The notes under the pieces: generated by a model | Told to the model about the DNA's origin: nothing | Seen by the model: only the letters and a program-made list of their open reading frames with translations | The model's database searches: none | From: JBGPLJ01 sp035644395 | Lineage (GTDB): Bacteria > Pseudomonadota > Gammaproteobacteria > Steroidobacterales > Steroidobacteraceae | Assembly (NCBI GenBank): GCA_035644395.1 | Contig: DASQOR010000041.1 | Span: forward strand, 1 to 64,000 | Length of the DNA stretch: 64,000 nucleotides | Reading direction: 5' to 3' | Shown: piece after piece, positions 58,808 to 64,000 of the stretch | Position numbering within the stretch: position 1 is the first letter of the stretch | How the letters are laid out: each line of letters starts with the position of its first letter | Position numbers and translations under genes: made by a program

Positions 58808-59818
58808 TTGGCCGCCGACCAATCCCGTCCCTGGCTCGAGCGCGTGTGGTATGCCGGCGCCGCATCGGGCGTCTGGCTGATTCCATTCGGCTGGCTGTTC
58901 GGCCTCGCGACCGCTTTGCGCCGCGCATTGTTCCGCAGCGGCATGCTCCCGAGTTTTGCCGTGAGCACGCCGGTGGTCGTGGTTGGGAATCTGACGGTCG
59001 GGGGAACCGGCAAGACGCCGCTCGTCATCTGGCTGGTGGAGGAGCTTGCGCGCCGCGGTTTCCGGCCGGGCGTCGTCACCCGCGGGTATGGCGGCTCGAT
59101 CCTGGGCCCGGCGATCGTCACGCCGTCGATGACGGCGGGCGAATGCGGCGATGAGCCGCTGCTGATCGCCGCACGCACGCATCGCACGGTGGTCGTCGCC
59201 CGCGACCGCGTCGCGGGAGCGCGGCTGGTAACGGAATGCGGCGCGGACGTCGTGATCGCCGACGATGGTCTGCAGCACTATCGCCTGCGGCGCAATTGCG
59301 AGATCGTCGTGCTCGACGGTGAGCGGCGGCTCGGCAATGAGCGCCAGCTGCCGGCGGGACCCTTGCGGGAACCGGCCAGCCGGCTCGGCAGCGCCGACGC
59401 CGTTGTCGTCAATTCCGGGACAGCGGGACCCGGGGAACTCACGATGCGGCTCGTCGGCGGCAATGCCCGCAGCCTCAAGGACGGCACGGAGCGCAGGCTC
59501 GAATCCTTCGCCGGCACCGCCGTGCATGCCGTCGCGGGAATCGGCAATCCACAGCGCTTTTTCACGAGCCTCAGGGCGAAGGGCCTGAAGCTCTTCGAGC
59601 ATGCATTTCCCGATCATCACAACTTTCAGCCCGGCGAGCTCGATTTCCCCGATTCGCTGCCGGTGCTCATGACGGAGAAGGATGCCGTAAAATGCCGGAC
59701 GTTCGCCCGCGACGGGTGGTGGAGCGCCCCGGTCAGCGCCGAGTTCGAAACGCTCGCGGCGGAATCGTTGATGACCCTGGTGCTCGAGAAGATCCGTCGA
59801 CCGGTCGAGTGCGGGTAA
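58808..59818 (+). CDS. lpxK: LpxK, tetraacyldisaccharide 4'-kinase
   Basis: 336 residues from TTG 58808. An N-terminal membrane-associated helix (GVWLIPFGWLFGLATAL) precedes the Walker A VGNLTVGGTGKTPLVIWL. ITRGYGG appears as VVTRGYGGS, and IADDGLQHYRLRR has the DDGLQH motif with the catalytic Asp/His. The C-terminal part ends with LMTEKDAVKCRTFA, also typical. It phosphorylates the lipid A disaccharide at the 4' position. Confidence 0.96.
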   Translation: MAADQSRPWLERVWYAGAASGVWLIPFGWLFGLATALRRALFRSGMLPSFAVSTPVVVVGNLTVGGTGKTPLVIWLVEELARRGFRPGVVTRGYGGSILGPAIVTPSMTAGECGDEPLLIAARTHRTVVVARDRVAGARLVTECGADVVIADDGLQHYRLRRNCEIVVLDGERRLGNERQLPAGPLREPASRLGSADAVVVNSGTAGPGELTMRLVGGNARSLKDGTERRLESFAGTAVHAVAGIGNPQRFFTSLRAKGLKLFEHAFPDHHNFQPGELDFPDSLPVLMTEKDAVKCRTFARDGWWSAPVSAEFETLAAESLMTLVLEKIRRPVECG

Positions 59819-59837
59819 CCTGAAGGAGCCGATGCCG

Positions 59838-60029
59838 ATGGATGCACGCCTGCTCGAAATTCTGGCCTGTCCCGTATGCAAGGGGCCGCTCACTTTTCAC
59901 AAGCCCGCGGCCGAACTCGTCTGCCGGGCGGATCGCCTCGCATTCCCCGTGCGCGACGACATTCCGATCATGCTCGAAGAGGAAGCGCGTCAACTCGACG
60001 CGGGCGATCCGCTCCTCGAACGTGCATGA
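59838..60029 (+). CDS. ycaR: YcaR, Trm112-like small zinc-ribbon protein
   Basis: 63 residues from ATG 59838; AAGGAG at 59823-59828 is nine bases away, while ATG 59832 would leave only three. LLEILACPVCKGPL has the CPxC half of a zinc ribbon, with a third Cys in LVCRADRLAFPV and IPIMLEEEA typical of UPF0434. The second half of the knuckle lacks one Cys, as is common. It lies between lpxK and kdsB as in E. coli. Trm112 homologues act as partners of methyltransferases; the bacterial role is unclear. Confidence 0.88.
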   Translation: MDARLLEILACPVCKGPLTFHKPAAELVCRADRLAFPVRDDIPIMLEEEARQLDAGDPLLERA

Positions 60030-60784
60030 AGTTCCGCGTGCTCATCCCGGCGCGCCATGCCTCTGCGCGCCTGCCGGGAAAGCCGCTCATCGACATCGGC
60101 GGCCGTCCGATGATCGCGCGTGTGTACGAGCGGGCGGCTGCAGCTGCGCCCCTGAGCGTCGCTGTCGCAACGGACAGCGAGGCGATCGAAAGGGCCTGCC
60201 GGGCGCTAGGTCTCGCCGTCGAGATGACGGGCGCCACGCACGTTTCCGGCACCGACCGGATCGCCGAGGTCGCCCGCCGGTCCGGCTGGAGCGATGAAGA
60301 AATCGTCGTGAACGTGCAGGGCGATGAGCCGCTCATTCCGGTCCCTGTCATCCGGCAGGTCGCGGCGCTCCTTGCGTCGGCGCCCCGCGCGGCGATCGCG
60401 ACCCTCGCGACGCCGGTGGAGTCGCTCGCCGAGTACCTGGATCCGAATGCGGTGAAGGTCGTCGGCGATGCTACCGGCCGCGCGCTCTACTTCAGCCGGG
60501 CACCCATTCCCTGGATTCGTGACTCGGCCCCGCAGGGGCTCACGACGCAGACCGGCTGGAGCGGGGCGCTCCGGCACGTCGGAATCTATGCCTATCGTGT
60601 CGGCGCCCTGCTCAAGCTCGCCGGACTTGCGCCAACGGCGCTGGAACAGGCTGAGCGCCTGGAGCAGCTGCGGGCGCTCGAGAATGGACTCACCATCCAG
60701 TTCGCGGTCGCCGTCGAAAAACCGCCCGGCGGAGTCGATACCGCGGCTGACCTCGAGCGGGTCCGAAGACTTCTGACCTCCTGA
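60026..60784 (+). CDS. kdsB: KdsB, CMP-Kdo synthetase
   Basis: Activates Kdo with CTP for transfer to lipid A. 252 residues from ATG 60026, overlapping ycaR (ATGA). The nucleotide-binding N-terminus is VLIPARHASARLPGKPLIDIGG; other signatures are VAVATDSEAI, THVSGTDRIAEV, VVNVQGDEPLIP and YFSRAPIPW, with RHVGIYAYR near residue 185. It closes the msbA-lpxK-ycaR-kdsB run and converges with the efflux operon, with 59 bases between. Confidence 0.97.
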   Translation: MKFRVLIPARHASARLPGKPLIDIGGRPMIARVYERAAAAAPLSVAVATDSEAIERACRALGLAVEMTGATHVSGTDRIAEVARRSGWSDEEIVVNVQGDEPLIPVPVIRQVAALLASAPRAAIATLATPVESLAEYLDPNAVKVVGDATGRALYFSRAPIPWIRDSAPQGLTTQTGWSGALRHVGIYAYRVGALLKLAGLAPTALEQAERLEQLRALENGLTIQFAVAVEKPPGGVDTAADLERVRRLLTS

Positions 60785-60843
60785 CGACCCGCCAGCCGTC
60801 CGGCGGCATTGGCGTTGCGGGGGCGCTTCCGCTGAAACCGCAT

Positions 60844-62382
60844 TCAGGCCAGTTGATCCGCACTTTCGGCTGCGCTCGGCGTGGGGGCCGGCTGCCGTGG
60901 CGTGCGAAAGGCCAGCACGAGCGGTATCAGGAGGAGCGACGTCAGCATCATGAGATAGAAGACATTGCCGAATGCGAGCACCGCCGACTGGCGGCTGATC
61001 TCGTTCAACGCGGCTTCCGCCTCGCGTCCGGGCACGAGTGATTGCAGGACGCGCCAGCGCTCGCCATCGAGCGAGGAGAAGAATTCCACCAGACGCGACT
61101 GATTGCGCGCTGAAATATTCGACACCTCGGCCGCCACGAGCGACACGCCGACCGCCGAACCGAGGTTGCGGGCGAGCGTGAGTATCACGGTTCCCTCCGT
61201 GCGCAGCTTCGGATCGAGCGTCGAGAATGCCGCGACGTTCACCGGCAGGAAGGTAAGGCCCATTGCCGCGCCCTGAAAGAACGACGTCACGCCGATCGTG
61301 GTCGCGGTCGTATCGAGCGAGATGTGGGCAAGCGGCCAAAGCGATGCCGCGAGCATGACCGAGGCCACGATCATGAGACTACGCGGGCCGACCCGGTTCA
61401 CCAGGCGCCCGCCCACGATCATCGAGGCCATCATGCCTATGCCGCGCCAGACCATGAGTTCGCCGGAGCTGATGACGGGATAGCCCTGGATCTGCTGCAG
61501 GTAGGTGGGTACGAGCGCCGTCGAGGATACGAACATCAGGCCGACCACCAGCATCACGAAGATCGCGGCGGCGAAGTTGCGGTCGCGAAGCAGCGCGGGC
61601 TCGATGAAGGGATGGCTGCGCGTCGCCGAATGGGCGACGAACAGGTAGAGGCAAAGCACGGCGAATCCCGACTCGAGCAGTATCTCTCCGGATTCGAACC
61701 AGCCCTTGTCCGCACCGCGGTCGATGAAGAGTTGCAGCGCGCCGAGTCCTAGTGCGAGCAGGACGTAGCCGAAAAGGTCGAAATTCGCCTTGCGCCGGCC
61801 GATGTCTCTCGGGATAGCGCTCGCGATGCCGAGCGTCGCGAGGATGCCGACGGGCACATTGACGTAGAAGACCCAGCGCCAGCTCCAGGTCTCGGTGAGG
61901 TAGCCGCCGAGCGTCGGACCGATGACGGGGCCCACCATCACGCCCATCGACCAGATGACGAAGGCGCGCCCGTACTCTTCGCGCGAATACGCGCCGAGCA
62001 GCACCGATTGCGAGATCGGCACGAGCGCCGCGCCGGAAATGCCTTGCAGCGTCCGAAAGACCACGAGCTCCGGGAGGGAGGTTGCAAGCCCGCAAAACAT
62101 GGAGAACAGCGTGAATCCAACGACACTCGTTATCAGAACGCGGCGCGATCCGAAGCGCGCAGCCAGAAAGGTAGTCAATGGCGTCACGATGGCGCTCGCG
62201 ACGATGTAGGAGGTCAATACCCAGAAGACCTGGTCCTGGGTCGCCTGGAGGGAGCCGCGAATCTGCGGAAGCGCGACGTTGGCGATCGTCATGTCGACCG
62301 TGTAGAGGAGGGTCGCGAGCGTCGTCGACACCGCGATCATCGTGCGGCGTGGCGATGCTGCTGGTTCGGCCGGCAATTGCAT
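60844..62382 (-). CDS. emrB: DHA2-family MFS efflux transporter (EmrB-like)
   Basis: 512 residues with about 14 membrane helices. Family marks: LLYTVDMTIANVALPQI (motif of helix 1 with Asp), FLAARFGSRRVLI (motif A region), FRTLQGISGAALVPIS (motif B) and MGVMVGPVIGPTLGGYL (motif C). This is the proton-driven drug/H+ antiporter type that works with an EmrA-like adaptor. The adaptor is encoded directly upstream (24 bases) and a MarR regulator before that. Substrate unknown. Confidence 0.93.
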   Translation of the reverse strand: MQLPAEPAASPRRTMIAVSTTLATLLYTVDMTIANVALPQIRGSLQATQDQVFWVLTSYIVASAIVTPLTTFLAARFGSRRVLITSVVGFTLFSMFCGLATSLPELVVFRTLQGISGAALVPISQSVLLGAYSREEYGRAFVIWSMGVMVGPVIGPTLGGYLTETWSWRWVFYVNVPVGILATLGIASAIPRDIGRRKANFDLFGYVLLALGLGALQLFIDRGADKGWFESGEILLESGFAVLCLYLFVAHSATRSHPFIEPALLRDRNFAAAIFVMLVVGLMFVSSTALVPTYLQQIQGYPVISSGELMVWRGIGMMASMIVGGRLVNRVGPRSLMIVASVMLAASLWPLAHISLDTTATTIGVTSFFQGAAMGLTFLPVNVAAFSTLDPKLRTEGTVILTLARNLGSAVGVSLVAAEVSNISARNQSRLVEFFSSLDGERWRVLQSLVPGREAEAALNEISRQSAVLAFGNVFYLMMLTSLLLIPLVLAFRTPRQPAPTPSAAESADQLA

Positions 62383-62406
62383 GGCGAGCGCGCCGGGGCC
62401 TGAGAT

Positions 62407-63477
62407 TCAGCGTGCGCTGAGCGCCGGGTGCCCGCTCGCTTCGCTGCCCGCGGCGTTGGTGTCGATGCGCACGTAAGCGCTCATGCCCGCGCGCAGCGGC
62501 AGCCGTTCGGGACCCGAGTCGAGCGCGATGCGAACCGGGATACGCTGCACCACCTTCACCCAGTTGCCGCTCGCGTTCTGCGCGGGCAGCAGGGCGAATT
62601 CCGCGCCGGTTGCCTGCGCGATGCTGAGCACGTGGCCTTGCCATTTCCTGCCGCCGTAGGTATCGATCTCGATCTCCACCGGCTGGCCGATGCGCACCTT
62701 GCCGAGGTCGGTTTCCTTGAAGTTCGCCTCGACCCACATGCCCTGTTCGGACACGATCGCGAGCGCCGTTCGACCGGCCTCCAGGTGATCACCGGCTTGT
62801 GGCAGGTGGCTCACGATACCGTCGCGCGGCGAATGCAGCTGGGTGTGCGCGAGATTGAGCTCGGCCTGCGCGATGGCGACATCCGCGGCCCGCACATCCG
62901 GATGCCCGTCGGGCGACAGTTGCGGGTTGCCGCCCAGACGCGCGGTGATGGCCCCGAGATCCTGGCGCGCGACCGCGACATTGCCGTCGGCTTCCTCCGC
63001 GGCTTGTTCGACGCTGTCGAGGAGGGCGTAGGCGATCAGGTGGCGGGCGGCAAGCTCACGCTGGCGGGCGAGTTCCTTGCTCGCGAAGTGGGCATTGCGC
63101 TGCGCGAGGTCGAGCGCCGCGCGCTTCTGCGAATACTGCGCCTTGAGCGAGGCGATTTCCGTGCGAACGGTGTCGCGATGGGCGCGCGCCTGAGCAACGG
63201 CGAGCCGCGCATCGGCATCATCGATGACGAGCAGCAGTTGCCCGACTGCGACCCGCTCGTTTTCGTGCACGAGGACCTGCTCCACGCGACCGCCGATGTC
63301 GGAACTCACCTGCACCTTGTCGGCATGGACGTAGGCATTGTCCGTGGTCGCATAGCGTCGATTCAGCAGGTAAAACGTCGTCGCGACGGCGACCAGCACG
63401 AGCGGCACGACGACGAGCAGCAACAGGCGCAGGCGGCCCAGCTTGTTCGGCTCGCTCGGTGCCTCAGGCGCGGCCAT
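62407..63477 (-). CDS. emrA: EmrA-like HlyD-family membrane fusion protein
   Basis: 356 residues from ATG 63477, overlapping the marR 3' end by 14 bases. A single N-terminal membrane helix (RLRLLLLVVVPLVLVAVATTFYL) is followed by TTDNAYVHADKVQVSSDIGGRVEQVLVHENERVAVGQLLLVID (biotinyl-lipoyl half), a coiled-coil hairpin (about 110-200), and the returning half LHSPRDGIVSHLPQAGDHLEAG. The adaptor joins the EmrB-like pump to an outer-membrane channel, not encoded here. Confidence 0.93.
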   Translation of the reverse strand: MAAPEAPSEPNKLGRLRLLLLVVVPLVLVAVATTFYLLNRRYATTDNAYVHADKVQVSSDIGGRVEQVLVHENERVAVGQLLLVIDDADARLAVAQARAHRDTVRTEIASLKAQYSQKRAALDLAQRNAHFASKELARQRELAARHLIAYALLDSVEQAAEEADGNVAVARQDLGAITARLGGNPQLSPDGHPDVRAADVAIAQAELNLAHTQLHSPRDGIVSHLPQAGDHLEAGRTALAIVSEQGMWVEANFKETDLGKVRIGQPVEIEIDTYGGRKWQGHVLSIAQATGAEFALLPAQNASGNWVKVVQRIPVRIALDSGPERLPLRAGMSAYVRIDTNAAGSEASGHPALSAR

Positions 63478-63940
63478 GCGAGCGTTCCTCGGCAGTGGCG
63501 CGGGCGTCCGTTGCACGCCGGGCGGCGAGGTTACGCCGCACGTAGGTCAGAAGGTCGAGAAGCTTCTCGCGGTCGGCCGCGCTGACACCCGTTAGCGCGC
63601 GCTTGCTGATGCCATCGGCGATCGACCGCAGCCGCTCGACCTTGGCCTTGGCGCGTGCGGTCAGGAACAGGCGTGTCGCGCGACGGTCGTCCGGGTCGGC
63701 GCGCCGTTCAATCAAATCGAGCGCCGCGAGGCGGTCGAGCAGGCGGCAGACGGTGATCGGGCGAACCTCGATCACTTCCGCCAGTTCGTTCTGGCGGCAA
63801 CCCTCCATGCGCGACAGATACGCAATGGCTCGCCACTGCGTCTGCGTCAGCCGCAGTTCCACCGCACGGGCGGCGAATTCCGTCCGCAACATGCGGCCGA
63901 CATCGTGGATCAGAAATCCGAGGGCGCGGGTTTCCTGCAT
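63464..63940 (-). CDS. MarR-family transcriptional regulator
   Basis: 158 residues. The winged helix has LTQTQWRAIAYLSRMEGCRQNELAEVIEVRPITVCRLLDRLAALDLIERRADPDDRRATRLFLTARA (split here only as a description of residues 30-100), with the characteristic DxRR wing motif. It is first gene of the efflux operon and likely its ligand-responsive repressor; the effector cannot be told. Several cysteines are present (Cys48 and Cys65 by rough count), but a redox role is speculative. Confidence 0.92.
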   Translation of the reverse strand: MQETRALGFLIHDVGRMLRTEFAARAVELRLTQTQWRAIAYLSRMEGCRQNELAEVIEVRPITVCRLLDRLAALDLIERRADPDDRRATRLFLTARAKAKVERLRSIADGISKRALTGVSAADREKLLDLLTYVRRNLAARRATDARATAEERSHGRA

Positions 63941-63962
63941 GCGGGCTGTCCACTCCGGTCCA

Positions 63963-63968
63963 ATAATA
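63963..63968 (-). promoter_or_regulatory. Possible -10 box of the marR efflux operon
   Basis: On the minus strand TATTAT lies 23 bases before the marR ATG in a short AT-rich stretch. An imperfect dyad (CAATA and TATTG ends, 22 bases apart edge to edge) surrounds it and could be the MarR operator. No clear -35 box. The region runs to the end of the window. Confidence 0.35.
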
Positions 63969-64000
63969 AGCTATGCGTATTGTGTCCTCGGGTAACTATC

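Noticed and set aside
60785..60843. Terminator between kdsB and the efflux pump gene
   Set aside because: A 5-bp CCGCC/GGCGG pairing exists but with no T-run and weak geometry, so I could not support it.

Overview
This window is a chromosomal segment from a GC-rich gammaproteobacterium. Almost every base is coding, and the content is essential or conserved 'housekeeping' operons: lipid A and Kdo synthesis, replication, translation quality control, cell division, succinate dehydrogenase, envelope stress and lipoprotein sorting. The local orders fabZ-lpxA-lpxB-rnhB-dnaE-accA-tilS, pyrG-kdsA-eno-ftsB-ispD/F, surE-pcm-nlpD, recJ-prfB-lysS, rpoE-rseA-rseB, lepA-lepB-rnc-era-recO-pdxJ-acpS, mfd/lol and comEC-exbB-exbD-msbA-lpxK-ycaR-kdsB all match gammaproteobacterial chromosomes. 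A COG4255/RpfE-type gene just before recJ-prfB-lysS points towards the Xanthomonadales/Nevskiales side of the class. This placement is inference from synteny and protein style, not from a marker-gene search. No rRNA, tRNA, CRISPR array, prophage or insertion sequence was seen. No gene-free stretch exceeds 300 bases; the longest gaps are 6292-6547 and 17939-18168.

Layout. 1-8855 (+): end of fabZ, lpxA, lpxB, rnhB, dnaE, accA, tilS. 8988-15136 (+): pyrG, kdsA, eno, ftsB, a fused ispDF and an enoyl-CoA isomerase-like gene. 15140-15727 (-): an Smr-domain protein. 15808-17938 (+): surE, pcm, nlpD. 17939-18168: a structured spacer with 27-bp inverted ends. 18169-18558 (-): Mth938-like gene. 18589-24738 (+): RpfE-like gene, recJ, prfB (with a programmed frameshift), lysS, murI. 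24725-25540 (-): ygfZ. 25658-29630 (+): sdhCDAB-sdhE-ygfX. 29790-32318 (+): rpoE-rseA-rseB and a glutaredoxin-like gene, preceded by a sigma-E-type promoter. 32315-33698 (-): YrbL-like kinase-fold protein and a methyltransferase. 33799-45175 (+): lepA, lepB, DUF4845, rnc, era, recO, pdxJ, acpS, a PolB-type exonuclease, rlmD, nagZ, and a PAS/LOV-GGDEF protein. 45172-49700 (-): small secreted protein, mfd, csiV. 49846-53082 (+): two LolC/E permeases and LolD. 52975-53526 (-): DUF2062. 53565-60784 (+): comEC, exbB, exbD, msbA, lpxK, ycaR, kdsB. 60844-63940 (-): a marR-emrA-emrB type efflux operon.

How the genes work together. Lipid A/LPS enzymes recur across the window (FabZ, LpxA, LpxB, KdsA, KdsB, LpxK, MsbA), together with lipoprotein export (LepB, LolCDE) and the sigma-E response that monitors the outer membrane. 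Most genes within a run overlap by a 4-base GTGA or ATGA, so translational coupling is pervasive and GTG starts are very common.

Most unusual points: a signal peptidase I whose N-terminal membrane hairpin appears to be present four times (exact 69-residue spacing for the first three copies); a LOV-like sensor lacking the photoactive cysteine, joined to a degenerate GGDEF domain; a one-chain IspDF; a MITE-like inverted-repeat element where rpoS would be expected after nlpD; and a 108-base tail-to-tail coding overlap between lolD and a DUF2062 gene. I found no clearly novel multi-gene system.
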